Counted from the stretch's first letter, positions 52,383 through 63,415 are shown. The stretch: DNA of 64,000 nucleotides from CAWKMN01 sp963850765 (GCA_963850765.1 CAWKMN010000001.1:372001-436000), one strand, 5' to 3'. The notes: generated from the sequence alone by a model not told the origin. Numbers and translations are program-made.

Positions 52383-53603
52383 CTACTTCATCATCATCAC
52401 CGGCCGAATCCGCTCCATCGCCCAGTCAATATCCTTGGCGGTAATCACCAGCGGCGGGGCGAAGCGGATCGTGTTGACGTGCGTCTCTTTGGCGAGAATG
52501 CCGCTCTGCTGCAACGCCTCGCAGAACCGGCGCGCGCCGCCCGCGTCTGGCTGGAGTTCCACGCCGATCAGCAGGCCCTTGCCGCGTACTTCCTTGATAT
52601 GCGGGCTGTTGACTTCCATCAGGTGTTCCATGAAGTACTCGCCCATCGTCGCGGCGTTCTCGATCATGTCCTCTTCGACCAGCACCCGCAGCGCCTCGCG
52701 TCCCACCGCGGCAGCCAGCGGATTCCCGCCGAACGTGCTGCCGTGCGATCCGGCCGCGAACACCCCCAGGACATCAGGCCGCGATAGCACCGCCGACACC
52801 GGGTAAAAACCGCCGGACAGCGCCTTGCCGATCGTGACCATGTCGGGGCGCACACCCTCGTGATCGCACGCGAACAGCTTGCCGGTGCGTCCCAGCCCGG
52901 TCTGGATCTCGTCCGCGATCAGCAGAACGTTGTGTTTCGTGCAAAGGTCGCGCACCTTGCGCATGTAACCTTCGGGGGGGACGATCACGCCGCCTTCGCC
53001 CTGGATCGGCTCGACGATAAACGCGGCGGTGTGGGGCGTGATCGCCGCTTCGAGCGCGTCCGCGTCGCCATAGGGGATCACCTTAAAGCCGGGGGTATAC
53101 GGGCCAAATCCGTCGCGGTAGAGCGGCTCGGAGCTAAACGTGATAATGCTGATCGTGCGCCCGGCGAAGTTGCCCTCGCAGGCGATGATCTCCGCCTGGT
53201 TAGCCGGCACGCCTTTCACGTCATACGCCCATTTGCGCGCCGCCTTGAGCGCCGTCTCGACCGCTTCCGCGCCGGTATTCATCGGCAGGACCATGTCGTA
53301 GCCGGTCAGCTGGCACAGTTCGCGATAGTACAGGCCCAACTGGTCATTGCGGAAGGCCCGGCTGGTCAGCGGCAGACGTTCCGCCTGATCGATCAGTGCC
53401 TGCCGGATGCGCGGATGCCCGTGGCCCTGGTTGACGGCGCTGTAGGCGCTGAGGCAGTCCATGTAGCGGTTGCCTTCCACGTCCCAGACCCAGATGCCCT
53501 CACCGCGGCTCAGCACCACGTCGAGCGGGTGATAGTTGTGGGCACCGTAACGATCTTCTAATTCGATAAGTTCCTCGGAAGAGTGCTGCACCAAAGTCGT
53601 CAT
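52383..53603 (-). CDS. rocD: Ornithine--oxo-acid aminotransferase
   Basis: This intact protein has 406 residues. It is a class III PLP aminotransferase: the PLP Schiff-base Lys261 lies in TIGKALSGGFYPVSAV, Asp232 in LLIADEIQTGLGRTGK, and the phosphate-binding MNTGAEAVETALKAARKW follows the ornithine-type MNTGAEAVE motif. This places it with OAT/RocD rather than acetylornithine or GABA transaminase. It converts ornithine and 2-oxoglutarate to glutamate-5-semialdehyde and glutamate. No arginine catabolic neighbours are present. Confidence 0.92.
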   Translation of the reverse strand: MTTLVQHSSEELIELEDRYGAHNYHPLDVVLSRGEGIWVWDVEGNRYMDCLSAYSAVNQGHGHPRIRQALIDQAERLPLTSRAFRNDQLGLYYRELCQLTGYDMVLPMNTGAEAVETALKAARKWAYDVKGVPANQAEIIACEGNFAGRTISIITFSSEPLYRDGFGPYTPGFKVIPYGDADALEAAITPHTAAFIVEPIQGEGGVIVPPEGYMRKVRDLCTKHNVLLIADEIQTGLGRTGKLFACDHEGVRPDMVTIGKALSGGFYPVSAVLSRPDVLGVFAAGSHGSTFGGNPLAAAVGREALRVLVEEDMIENAATMGEYFMEHLMEVNSPHIKEVRGKGLLIGVELQPDAGGARRFCEALQQSGILAKETHVNTIRFAPPLVITAKDIDWAMERIRPVMMMK

Positions 53604-53775
53604 AATGGGGGATGTCCCTTGTGAGTCGTAGCTGCTCGTTCGTTGTTCGGGAACAGCCCGTACCGAAGTATACAGATTATACTCGGAATGCCCAGACCAT
53701 TGTTAATCCATATGGGTCCACTGGCCCCGGCTACCGGGCCGGGCCACTTGCCCGGAAATGGTGCCCGGCGTACAG

Positions 53776-53910
53776 TTAGCAGTGGTTAGTTGTTAGTGAA
53801 CAGTTATTGGTTTTTGGTTCTTCGTTCTTTCCGAAAGCCTATCTGCTCGGCAGCGTGCTGACGTGCTGCATTGACGCAACTGAACACTAACAACTGAAAA
53901 CTGATCACTG
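53776..53910. repeat. AT-rich family D repeats upstream of the AAA ATPase gene
   Basis: ttagcagtggttagttgttagt and its inverse actaacaactgaaaactgatcac form a long inverted repeat around 53800-53880. Similar phrases occur at 44848-45050. Confidence 0.6.
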
Positions 53911-53930
53911 TCTACTTGAAGGGCGACGCG

Positions 53931-55539
53931 ATGACAGGCATTCTCAATCCGTACAATCCCCTGCAGCCCGTGCTGAATCCCGAATGGTTCGTCGGGCGCG
54001 AGGACGTATTCGCGTTTTTCCGGCAGCACTTTGTCGGGACGGCGCACGATCACGCCCTGGCGCTGATCGGGCGGCGCGGGCTGGGCAAAAGCTCGGTGCT
54101 GCACCAGCTCCAACTGGACGAGCAGTATGTGCCGTGTATCGTCAGCCTGGGCGCGCTGGAACTGCCGAGCGAGTCCGTGCTGATCGCGGCGCTGGTCGAG
54201 GAGATTCAGCAGACGCTCGAACAGGCCGGGGCGAGTACGTACCGTCTGCCCGACTGGCCGGAAGAAGGCGATCTGCGCGCGTGGTTCCAAACGGAATACC
54301 TGGACGTGGCGCTGTCGGCCCTGCGGATTCGTCACCTGCTCCTGATGCTGGACGATGCACATCTGCTGCTCGACGCGATGGATCGCGGCACGCTGCCCGA
54401 CGATACGCTGCGCTACCTGGGTGAGGTGCTGGCGGCATACGACCGGCTCGATCTCGTGCTGGCGCTGGACTCGGCCTATGAAACCCGCATCCTGAACATC
54501 GACCTGCTCAACGATCCGACGCTGCATATCCGGCTGGCCGAACTCTCGCCCGACGAGGCCGAGCGGCTGGTGCGCGCGCCGGCGGCCAACGTGCTGCACT
54601 ATGAAGACGGCGTGATGGAGCGGCATTCTGGCGTGGGCAGGCGGGCATCCGTTTCTGCTGCATTCGATCTGCCGGCTGCTGTTTCGCCGCTCAGAGGAGC
54701 GCAATCACAGCGGGCCGATCACCGAGAACGATCTGAACGCGGTGCGGGATGCGGTGCTCGATCAGGCCGACGAGATCTTCGGGCCATTGTGGGCGCGCGC
54801 CACGCCCAATGAGCGCCTCACGCTGCAATCCGTCGCGGAACTCAGTATGCCGGGGCGTTACCTCGAATATGACACACTGCTGGATCACCTGGATATGCGG
54901 GGCTATGCGCTCAACAAGACGCAGCTTGCCGCCGCGCTGCGCAGCCTGGATTATGAAGGGCTGGTCCACGCGCAGGAGGATCGCTACACGCTGACGGCCG
55001 ATCTGATCAGGTCGTGGGTGACGGCCAATGCTCCCGCCACACCGCCGGCCGCTGCTCCGGTGGAGGCCGCCGCCGAAGCGCCACACGCGGCATCATCGCG
55101 CGTCACGCCGCTGGTCGGACTGCTGGCCGTACTGCTGATCGTGGTGATCCTGGGGGCGGCGGCGCTGGCCGGGGTGTTTGATGCGGACGACGATCCGGGC
55201 ACCGCTCCGGTGGTGGTCGGCTCCCCGACCTCGACACTGTCGCTCAACCTCGAAGCCACCCGCCAGTCGGACATCCTGACGCAGACCGAAGACGCCCGCC
55301 CGACGATCACGCCGACCCCCACGGATACGCCCACCGCCACGGCGACTTCGACCGATACGCCGACGGCCACGATCACGCCATCCCCCGCGCCAACGGAGCG
55401 GCCCACGGAGCCGCCGACGGCGACCGCAACGCCGCGTCCCACGCGCACGCCAGCGATAACCGCGACGCGCACGCCCATCCCGATCCCGACCAACACGCCG
55501 CGCCCATCCCCGCTGCCCACGCTCGATCCGGGGCGGTAA
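53931..55539 (+). CDS. Membrane-anchored AAA/STAND-like ATPase with Thr/Pro tail, one frameshift
   Basis: The ATG at 53931 is preceded by AAGGG. The N-terminal ATPase domain has Walker A GRRGLGKSS (residues 47-55) and Walker B LLMLDDAHLL. The frame breaks near 54625, after which the other frame reads AGGHPFLLHSICRLLFRRSE, a typical STAND-ATPase segment, then a winged-helix-like region ending SLDYEGLVHAQEDRYTL. A single transmembrane helix (VTPLVGLLAVLLIVVILGAA) leads to an extracellular Thr/Pro stalk. Topology therefore puts the ATPase inside and the stalk outside. The target is unknown; signal-dependent regulation is inferred from the architecture. Confidence 0.78.
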
Positions 55540-55556
55540 AGTCTAGAAAGCTGAAC

Positions 55557-55640
55557 CGCAGAGACGCAGAGGACGCAGAGGTTAATAGAGTGAGAGATGT
55601 AGGGGCGGGCTAACAAGCCCGCCCGGGATGTAGGGGTGAG
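55557..55640. repeat. Family C fragment and family A half copy
   Basis: ccgcagagacgcagaggacgcagagg (55557-55582) is followed by tgtaggggcgggctaacaagcccgccc (55598-55624). In the latter the loop-side stem pair T-A changed to C-G. Confidence 0.65.
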
Positions 55641-55646
55641 GCTGGA

Positions 55647-56105
55647 TCAGGCAAGCACCGGCTGCGGGGCGTCCCAGCGAGTATCGAGGACTTTCCCCTC
55701 GTCGTAGTCGCGGGCGAGCGCGGCATCCAGCAGGAGTTCAAACAGCACATAGGCATCGGTGGGCGTGTAACACGCGGCATCGATCGCCTGCTGGCGCATG
55801 GCCGGATCGTCGATGGCAACGGCATAGCCCTTGAGGCTGAACTCGCCGCCCTCGCTCGACGGGTGGTTGACCAGCGAGTGCATCGCGTAACGCCCATCCA
55901 GGCGCAGATCCCTGACCTTGGGCGAGGTCGGATCGATGAACAACAGCAGGCGGCCCTCGCAGATCACCGGGACGACCGGATTCACGCGCGGTGAGCCGTC
56001 CTCACTCACCGACGCCAGAAACGCGACACGGGCACGATTGAACCGCGCTTCGCCATAAGCGGCCAGCGAGGGCGCAGCGGCTGCGAATTCGCTCCAGGTG
56101 AACAT
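55647..56105 (-). CDS. Pyridoxamine 5'-phosphate oxidase-family (FMN split-barrel) protein
   Basis: This protein has 152 residues from the ATG at 56105, with AAGGGG upstream. Upstream in-frame sequence is repeat DNA, so the longer frame is rejected. A split-barrel FMN-binding pattern is visible: ARVAFLASVSEDGSPRVNPVVPV, then LLLFIDPTSPKVRDLRLDGRYAMHSLV. These are small flavin- or heme-binding oxidoreductases of the PPOX superfamily; the substrate is unknown. Confidence 0.85.
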   Translation of the reverse strand: MFTWSEFAAAAPSLAAYGEARFNRARVAFLASVSEDGSPRVNPVVPVICEGRLLLFIDPTSPKVRDLRLDGRYAMHSLVNHPSSEGGEFSLKGYAVAIDDPAMRQQAIDAACYTPTDAYVLFELLLDAALARDYDEGKVLDTRWDAPQPVLA

Positions 56106-56218
56106 GATGAGCCCCTTTTTCTGCTGAGTATGCGGTTCGTGAAGTTTAGCGCAAGCGCTGAGAGAGCGATTGTACACTTTGAACAGAGAAGAATGGCTCC
56201 TCATTGGGAAAAAAAGTA

Positions 56219-56342
56219 TTTCACCACAGAGGACACAGAGATCACAGAGAAAAACGAAGGAAAAGGAAGTTTCTGCCCCGGAACCCATTTAGCCTGCTGG
56301 CAGCACATTGAATAAGGGCGGGTTAACAAACCCGCCCCTACA
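56219..56342. repeat. Family C copy and inverted family A half copy
   Basis: ttcaccacagaggacacagag (56220-56240) is followed after 75 bp by gggcgggttaacaaacccgcccctaca (56316-56342), which is the right-hand orientation of the family A half element. Confidence 0.65.
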
Positions 56343-56362
56343 AACACTCTCGATTAATATTT

Positions 56363-58689
56363 TCATATTTTCTCCGCGTCCTCGGCGTCTCGGCGGTTCG
56401 ATCTTACCTTTCCTCTTTTATCTTGCTTTTCTCTGCGTTCTCTGTGACCTCTGTGGTGAATCGCTTTTTTTACGCGCGCAGACGCCAATCGAGCGCGCTC
56501 CATCGCTGCATCGACGTCGTCATTGCGGACGGCGATGGCGATGGCTTTGCGCGTGCCGACCAGCACGACCAGCTTTTTGGCGCGTGTGACGGCGGTATAG
56601 AGCAGGTTGCGCTGAAGCATCATGTAATGCTGCGTGACGACGGGCATCACGATGCAGGGATACTCGCTGCCCTGCGCGCGGTGCACGCTGATACAGTAGG
56701 CGTGCGCCAGCTCGTCGGCTTCGGACCAGTCGTATTTGATCAGCCGCTCGTCCATGCGCACGGTCATGATCTGGTTGGTCATGTCGAAGCTGTAGATGCG
56801 CCCGATGTCGCCGTTGAACACGTCTTTATCGTAATTGTTGCGCGTCTGGATCACTTTGTCGCCCACGCGGAACAGCCGCCCGGCCAGCCGGCGCTCCGCT
56901 TTGCGCCCGGATTTGTTCTCGTTGAGCCGGTCCTGCAAGCACCTGATTGAGCGACGGCGACGCCCACCGGCCCGCGATACATGGGCGCGAGCACCTGAAT
57001 ATCCTCGACGGCGTCTAATCCGAAGCGGCGCGGGACGCGGTTCTCCACCACGTCGATCAGCAGTTCGGCGGATTTTTCGGGATCTTCTTCGACAAAGACA
57101 AAAAAGTCTTCGTTCTCGTTCGAGGTATCGGGCGACTCGCCGCGATTGATGCGGTGCGCGTTGCGGATGATCTGGCTGGTTTCCGCCTGCCGGAAGATCA
57201 CGATCCAGCCGCGTGACCGGGCCGACCGCCGCTGCGGATCACGTCGTGCAGCACGTTGCCCGCGCCCACGCTCGGCAGTTGGTCGATGTCGCCGACCAGC
57301 AGCAGGTGCGTATCGGGCGGGATCGCTTTGAGCAGGTTGTAAAACAGCACCAGATCGATCATCGAGGCTTCGTCCACGACGAGCATATCGGTTTCGAGCG
57401 GATTATCTTCGTTGTGGTTAAAACCGTGCTCCGATGGGTTGTAGCCCAGCAGGCGGTGAATCGTCCGGGCGGGGTGGCCGGTCGCTTCGCTCAGGCGTTT
57501 GGCGGCGCGCCCGGTGGGCGATGCCAGCATAAAGCGGTGCTTCGTGCGTTCCAGCACGCCGATCACGGTGCGGAGCGTGGTCGTCTTGCCGGTGCCGGGT
57601 CCGCCGGTCAGGATGCTGACCTTGTGCGTCAGCGCGGAGCGCACCGCGTCCTGCTGCTGTTTGCTCAGCGTGACCGGGTTGGCGGCGGCGAGTTCGTTCA
57701 GCAGGCGATCCCAGTTGGTGCTTTGCAGATCGATCCAGGCGGCTGGCGCGAGTGTCCGCCATGCGTTTGAGCCGGGCCGCCGCGCCGCTCTCGCTGTAGA
57801 ACATGGGCGGCAGATAGACGCCTTCGACCTGCTGCAAGCCGTCCGGGATGGGCACCAGTTCGATGATCACATCGCCGCGCGCGGCCATCCGCTTGACGAA
57901 TATCTTCGATGATGGGCGGCTTCCACTTGCAGCATCTCCGCGGCCGTTTCGACCAGGGCATCCCGCGGCAGAAAGACATGGCCGTTATCCGTGGCCTCGT
58001 TGAGCGCGAAGGTGATCCCGGCCACGATGCGGCCCGGCGCGTCCGGCGGCAGGCCGAGGTCCTGCGCGATCTTATCGGCGGTGCGGAAGCCGATCCCGAA
58101 AATGTCGGCGGCGAGCCGGTACGGGTCGCGGCTGACGATGGGGATCGCCTCGTTGCCATACTGCTTGTAGATCTTGACGGCGAGGCCGGTGGTGATGCCG
58201 TGCCCCTGCAGAAATAGCATCACGTCTTTGATATGCTGCTGCTCTTTCCACGCCTGCCCGATCAGCTTGGTCGCGGTGCTGGCCGACGCCGGGCACTTCG
58301 AGCACGCGGTTCGGCGTGCGATCCAGCATGTCGAGCGTTTCCGTCCCGAAGAAATCCACGATGCGTTTGGCCGTGACCGGACCAACGCCTTTGATCAGGC
58401 CGCTGCCCAGGTAGCGCTGGATCGCTTCGACGGTGGCCGGGCGGACCTGCGTCACGATCTCGGCGCGGAACTGCCGCCCGTGCCGGGGATGGTTGGTCCA
58501 TTCGCCTTGCAGACGCACACTTTCGCCGGGCTGGAGTTCGGGCATCGTGCCCACCACGGTGATCAGCTCGTCGCGGCCGAGCATTAACTGGTGCGGGCGC
58601 AGGCGCAGCACGCAGTAATTCGTTTCGTCGTTGTAGTAGGTGATGCGCTCTACCGAGCCGGTGAGGGTGTCGGGTGTGTTGAAACTCAT
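56363..58689 (-). pseudogene. recD2: RecD2-type DNA helicase, five frame changes
   Basis: Joined, this is about 740 residues, matching RecD2. The N-terminal OB-like domain is TLTGSVERITYYNDETNYCV, followed by the helix-hairpin-helix GLIKGVGPVTAKRIVDFFG and DIFGIGFRTADKIAQDLGL. Motor motifs are GGPGTGKTTT (Walker A), SPTGRAAKRL, VVDEASMIDL (motif II), VGDIDQLPSVG, and C-terminal AYCISVHRAQGSEYP and YTAVTRAKKLVVL. Shifts lie near 58285, 57905, 57745, 57210 and 56970. The last 30 or so residues are encoded by family C repeat DNA, so the true end is probably near 56465. All motifs are intact, so sequencing indels are more likely than decay. ATG 58689 is chosen as the start. Confidence 0.88.
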
Positions 58690-58710
58690 GACTATTGGCA
58701 CCATCTGTAC

Positions 58711-58828
58711 TGGCCTCACCCCCCAGCCCCCTCTCCGGCCCAGCCAGAGAGGGGGAGAACGCGGCGCAAGTCCCCCTCTCTAACTCGGTTGGAGAGGGGA
58801 TGCGACTGTAGTCGGACGGGGGTGAGGC
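58711..58828. repeat. Family B intergenic repeat, long copy
   Basis: It is bounded by cctcacccc and ggggtgagg, with internal ggcccagccag and aactcggttgg palindromes, nearly identical in order to the copy at 7282. Confidence 0.7.
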
Positions 58829-58950
58829 CAATCGAGCTTAAGCCGCTGGTATGTTTTCAGGCCCCCTATTTTACCCCATCCGCCGGTCCGCTTGCATTGC
58901 GCGTTCGGCGCGGCATCCCTATGATCTGGGGAAAAATGGAGGTTCAAGCA

Positions 58951-59739
58951 ATGACGAGCACACCGAACATCGAAAAGCTGCATGTGATCGAGCGCGGCAC
59001 CGGGCTCCCGGTGGTGCTGCTGCACGGTTTCCCATTTGATCAGTCCATCTGGCAGGCGCAGATCGACGCGCTCAGCCCGGATTATCGCATCATCGCGCCG
59101 GATCTGCGCGGGCACGGCCGGAGTCCTGCGCCGGCGGGGAGCTACCCCATGCCGGCTATGGCGGGGGATATTGTCGCGCTGCTGGATGAGCGCGGGATCG
59201 ATCGGGCGGTGTGGGTGGGGCACAGCATGGGCGGCTATATCACGATGGCCGCGCTGCGCGAGTACCCGTCGCGCGTCCGGGCGGCGGCCCTGGTGGCGAC
59301 GCATCCCTTTGCTGATCCGCCCGAAAAACAGCAGGATCGCCGGAACGGCGCGCAAACAGCCCTGGACAGCGGCAGCGCGGCGTCGGTCTCCGGCATGTTC
59401 TCGACGATCTTCGCGCCGGGCACGGACCTGGAATCAGAGCGGGCGCAGCGCATCCGTCAGATCATGTTCCAGACGCCGCCTGCGGGTGTCGCCGGGGTGC
59501 AGTTGGGCATGGCCGAACGCCCGGACTCGGTCGAAACACTGCGCGCCGCGCGCGTCCCGCTGGTGGTGATCGCCGGGGCGGAGGATCAGATCGTCAAGCG
59601 GGCCATGCTCGATAAACTGGCGGAGAGCCTGCCGGATCTGCGGTTTGTGTGGATCGATGGCGCGGGCCACATGGCCATGATCGAACAGCCCAACACCACC
59701 AGTGCGGCCCTGCGCGCGTTTTTGCAGTCTGTTCCATAA
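58951..59739 (+). CDS. Alpha/beta-hydrolase fold enzyme
   Basis: This protein has 262 residues. The ATG at 58951 is chosen because GGAGG (58938-58942) lies 8 nt upstream; the longer frame runs through repeat DNA. The oxyanion motif LLHGFPFDQSIW, nucleophile elbow GHSMGG (Ser in WVGHSMGGYI), Asp in AGAEDQIV and His in DGAGHMAMIEQP complete a classical catalytic triad. It resembles haloperoxidase/esterase-type members (abhydrolase_1). The substrate cannot be told. It stands upstream of the kinase gene on the same strand, 76 bp away. Confidence 0.9.
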   Translation: MTSTPNIEKLHVIERGTGLPVVLLHGFPFDQSIWQAQIDALSPDYRIIAPDLRGHGRSPAPAGSYPMPAMAGDIVALLDERGIDRAVWVGHSMGGYITMAALREYPSRVRAAALVATHPFADPPEKQQDRRNGAQTALDSGSAASVSGMFSTIFAPGTDLESERAQRIRQIMFQTPPAGVAGVQLGMAERPDSVETLRAARVPLVVIAGAEDQIVKRAMLDKLAESLPDLRFVWIDGAGHMAMIEQPNTTSAALRAFLQSVP

Positions 59740-59815
59740 TGGGAAAGTCCCATTTCTGTGCAAAGTTGGACTGCGGTATACTAAGACTGCGTGGCCCATA
59801 CGATCGAGAAAACTT

Positions 59816-62440
59816 ATGGCTCTTGATGATCCACTGCTCGGCAGAAAATTAGGCGACTATACTATTCAGGGTTTGTTAGGCCGGGGTGGGATGTCCCGCG
59901 TGTATCGCGGCTATGACGAGAACCTGGATCGTTACGCGGCTGTCAAAGTCATCAGCGGCGATTTTGTCACGACCACCGAAGAGGAATATACCCGCCGCTT
60001 CCAGAGCGAAGCACGCGCCATTGCCCGCCTGCGGCATCCGAATGTCGTCGGGGTATACCAGTTTGGGCGCACCGAGGGCATTTATTACATGGCGCAGGTG
60101 TTTCTGGAAGGCAAAGACCTGCGCTCGCTGATCAAAGAATATGCCGAACGACACAGCCGCATCCCGCCGGATGAAGTGCTGCGCATCGTGCGTGATGTGG
60201 CGAACGCGCTGGATTACGCACACGAGCAGGGCGTCATTCACCGCGACATCAAACCCTCGAATATCATGCTTGAGAAGAAAACCGGCCGCGCGATCCTGAT
60301 GGATTTTGGGCTGGCGCTGAGCATCCAGGAAGGCACGATGGGCGATACCTTCGGCAGCGCCCATTACATCGCGCCGGAGCAGGCTGTATCGTCAGCCAAG
60401 GCCGTACCGCAAAGTGACCTGTATTCGCTCGGCATCGTGCTGTACGAGATGCTGGCCGGGCGCGTGCCGTTTGATGATCCGTCGGTGATGAGCGTGGCGC
60501 TCAAGCATCTCAACGAGCTGCCGCCGCCGCCGACCATGTACAACCCCGAACTGCTGCCCGCCGTGGAGCGGGTGGTGCTGCGCGTGCTGGATAAAGACCC
60601 ACGCCGCCGCCACGCGACCGGCAGCGAACTGATCGACGAGTTAGAGCGCGCCTTTCAGTTGGATCGGCCCGGCGAGGCACCGGATGTGCAGGGTACGCCC
60701 CCCGTGGTCGATATGCTGGACTCGCGCACGCGCCCCCCGGCGATCTGGGATCAGCCCCCCACGCCGCTCGACCCGTCCCGGCCGAGCGCATCGGCTCCGG
60801 CCCCATCGCACCAACACGAACAACCCGCGGCGGTCGGTGGGCTGGCCCGGCGATTTGCGCGCCGCAAGGAACGCAAAGAAGAAGCGGCGGCCCTGGAGTC
60901 AATCAGCGAAGACAAGCTGAAGCTGGATAACGCCTCGCTCGAACTCGCTGCTGGACAGTATGCCCGATCCGAGCGAGATCGGGCTGGTGGGCGAAAGCGC
61001 GCGCGGCATTACGCATCCCGAACGGCCCAGCCAGATCTCCCAGCCATCCGCGCCATCGGTATCGCAGGTTGGGCCGCTCACCACACGCCGCCGCCGGTCC
61101 CGACTGGGAGTGCTGCTGCCCCTGCTGCTCGTGCTGGCGATCGTGGCGGGCGGGCTGTACTTCTCCGGGCTGCTGGCTGGCGGTGATGACGACGAGACGC
61201 CGACTCCAACCGGCATCGGACAGACGGAGACTGCCATCGCTGCGGCGGCTGATACGGCGACAGCGGCGGCGATGCAAGCTGCGATCACGCCGTCCGAAGC
61301 CGCTGCTGTGAACGAAACGGCTACCCGGCAGCCGACTGTCCGCCCGACCGAGCGAGCCACGTCCGCGCCCTCCAGCACCCCGACCGCTCAGCCCACCCAT
61401 ACACCGCCGCCAAGTGATACGCCGACGGATGAACCCACTGTCACCTCAGAGCCAAGCGCGCCGAAGCACCGTCCGCCGTGCCAACGGCCGCCGTGTCAAC
61501 GGCCGACCCTACAGAAGAACCCACAGCGATCGGCGCTGTTCCGGTGGCGCGCGCGCCCAACATGCGCGCTGTCTATGATGAAGGACATTTCATGCTGCTG
61601 AACCGCTCCGGGCATGCCCTGGACATCACCCAGGTGGTTTTTGAGCAGCAACTGCCGGACGGCAGCCTGCGCACGCTAGAAGGCTCGGCCTGGAATCGAT
61701 CGGACATCACCGTGAAGCCGAATCGCATGGCGGTTGATAGCTGTTACCTGCTGCTGACCGGCGATGAAGATCTGGCGCTCCCCCCGATCAGTGTGTGCCC
61801 ATTCTATCTGGGCTTTTTCCGCACGACGGTCGTGCGCAACCATTTCTGGATCTCTCAGGACCCGGACGCGGTCTTCACCGTCCGCCTGGAAGGCATGGAT
61901 CATCCGGTGGCCGAATGCTCGATCGCCGCCGGACAGTGTGACTTTTACGTGGGGCCGGACGCGGCAGAGGTGGTTGTTGTCGAGCCGACCGCCACACCGA
62001 CCATCGCCGTCCCGGAAGAAACGAATGTCCTGCTGGTCTATGACCGACTGACTTTCGTGCTGGTCAACACGTCGGATGAAACCATCGACATCAGCCAACT
62101 GGTGTTCAAACAGGAACTCCCGACCGGCTCGGAACGCGTTTTTCTGGCGCAGGAGTGGGCAGAAAGCCCCGGCGTGCTGGGCGACCTGGTATCTGTGCGG
62201 GCAGGCGGCTGTTACGAACTGGTGACATCACAGGGCAACTGGGTCCGGCCGGATCCGGGCATCTGCCCGACCTTCCTGGGCTGGTTCCGGTCGAACGTGA
62301 TCGACCGCTATTTCTGGCTGTCCGCCCAGTCCGACGCCGTGTTCACGGTGCAGTTGGCGGGCGATTCGAGGCCGCTGATGGTCTGCCCGATCAGCGCTGG
62401 CGAATGCCGGTTCTACCTGCCGCCCCCGGAACAAGAATAA
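59816..62440 (+). CDS. Membrane Ser/Thr protein kinase with duplicated Cys-rich extracellular domain, two frameshifts
   Basis: The kinase domain (residues 1-280) has the Gly loop LLGRGGMSRV, Lys44, HRDIKPSNI (Asp144, Asn149) and DFG (Asp163), all intact. Frame changes near 60955 and 61470 are bridged to give about 874 residues. After a charged juxtamembrane stretch, a single transmembrane helix (VLLPLLLVLAIVAGGLYF) leads to a Thr/Pro stalk. Two homologous domains of about 125 residues follow, each with four conserved cysteines (DSCYLLL...SVCPF...AECS...GQCDFY and GGCYELV...GICPT...MVCP...GECRFY), probably forming disulfides. This is a Hanks-type receptor kinase; the ligand is unknown. Confidence 0.85.
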
Positions 62441-62448
62441 GAACATTT

Positions 62449-62518
62449 CACCACAGAGCGACACAGAGGACACAGAGAAAAGCCAAGAGGTTGTAGGGGC
62501 GGGTTAACAAACCCGCCC
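62449..62518. repeat. Family C copy and family A half copy
   Basis: tttcaccacagagcgacacag is followed by gaggacacagagaaaag (family C, 62449-62480), then tgtaggggcgggttaacaaacccgccc (62492-62518). Both lie directly after the kinase gene. Confidence 0.65.
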
Positions 62519-62643
62519 TTATCCGTTATCACCCATTATTCCGCCAGGGCCAATCGTGTTTGACAAGCATTTAGACGAGACGTAGGATTGTTGGTTATCG
62601 TTTGACATTATGCATGACTTAGAGCCTAAAGGGGGTTCATACA

Positions 62644-63312
62644 ATGTCAGCAAATGAATTTCCCGATCCCGATAGACGATCTCGCAATCTTTCTTTTGCG
62701 GTTGTCGTGTCGCTGATCCTTGTATGTGGAGGCTTATTTGTCATCACGCAGTTATCGCAGGACGACGAAAAGGTAGGTGAGTCGGATTATCCGGTGAAAA
62801 AATATGCGGATGCGGCCCAGGTGTTGGAGATTGAGGCGCTGAATGAGTGGAACGAGGTCGAAGAATCGAGTTTCACGATCCATCTGCCACGACGATTAAA
62901 GCCGATAAACGAAATGGAGACCACGCAAATAGCAGTGGCAGGGAGCGGGCCAAACTTGCTGCTGGGCGCGATGGATCAGGATGCCCCCGTATCTGGCATT
63001 AATGTCATGGTAATGATGATGCCCGGCACCGGCGATATGACGCCCGCCAAATATGTCGTCGGCGTCGCGAAAGAAATGAAAGCTGGTGGGTATTCGATCA
63101 AAGATAAATCCTCCTACGACCTGGGCGGGGAGCGCGTAGGTCGGTTAGTCTATGAGGCGACCGGAGCATCGGGTCAGCGGCTCTCCGGCGTGCAGTTTGT
63201 CTTTGCTCGGAATGGGACGATTTGGGCCATCGTAGGTACGGGGATGACCAGCGTCTTTGATGACTGGCTCCCTGTGTTCGAGGTGATCGCCCGTGAGTTC
63301 CGAATTAGGTAG
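62644..63312 (+). CDS. Single-pass membrane protein with PsbP/DUF1795-like domain
   Basis: This protein has 222 residues. The ATG at 62644 follows AAAGGGGG. An N-terminal transmembrane anchor (FAVVVSLILVCGGLFVITQL) is followed by a soluble alpha/beta domain (SSFTIHLPRRLKPINEME ... GERVGRLVYEATGASGQRL ... FDDWLPVFEVIAREFRI) of the PsbP/DUF1795-like type, which resembles the third domain of the lipoprotein at 40292. The function is unknown. It differs in codon feel from its neighbours, being somewhat more AT-rich. Confidence 0.7.
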   Translation: MSANEFPDPDRRSRNLSFAVVVSLILVCGGLFVITQLSQDDEKVGESDYPVKKYADAAQVLEIEALNEWNEVEESSFTIHLPRRLKPINEMETTQIAVAGSGPNLLLGAMDQDAPVSGINVMVMMMPGTGDMTPAKYVVGVAKEMKAGGYSIKDKSSYDLGGERVGRLVYEATGASGQRLSGVQFVFARNGTIWAIVGTGMTSVFDDWLPVFEVIAREFRIR

Positions 63313-63344
63313 ACCATAAGCGCAGGGCACACCAAAAGGATGGG

Positions 63345-63415
63345 ATCTTGCTCTTTCTCTCGTTTTCCCCTTCCTTTTCTCTGTGCCCTCTGTGTCCTCT
63401 GTGGTGAAGCTCTTT
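63345..63415. repeat. Family C repeat, inverted orientation
   Basis: ctttctctcgttttcc...ctctgtgccctctgtgtcctctgtggtgaagc, followed by a T7 run. The ribosome site of the SDR gene begins immediately after. Confidence 0.65.

Noticed and set aside
55647..56288. A longer N-terminus for the PPOX-family protein
   Set aside because: The extra residues are translated family C repeat DNA; ATG 56105 has its own ribosome site.
58591..58950. An N-terminal extension of the alpha/beta hydrolase
   Set aside because: It runs through a family B repeat; the GGAGG-preceded ATG at 58951 starts right at the domain.
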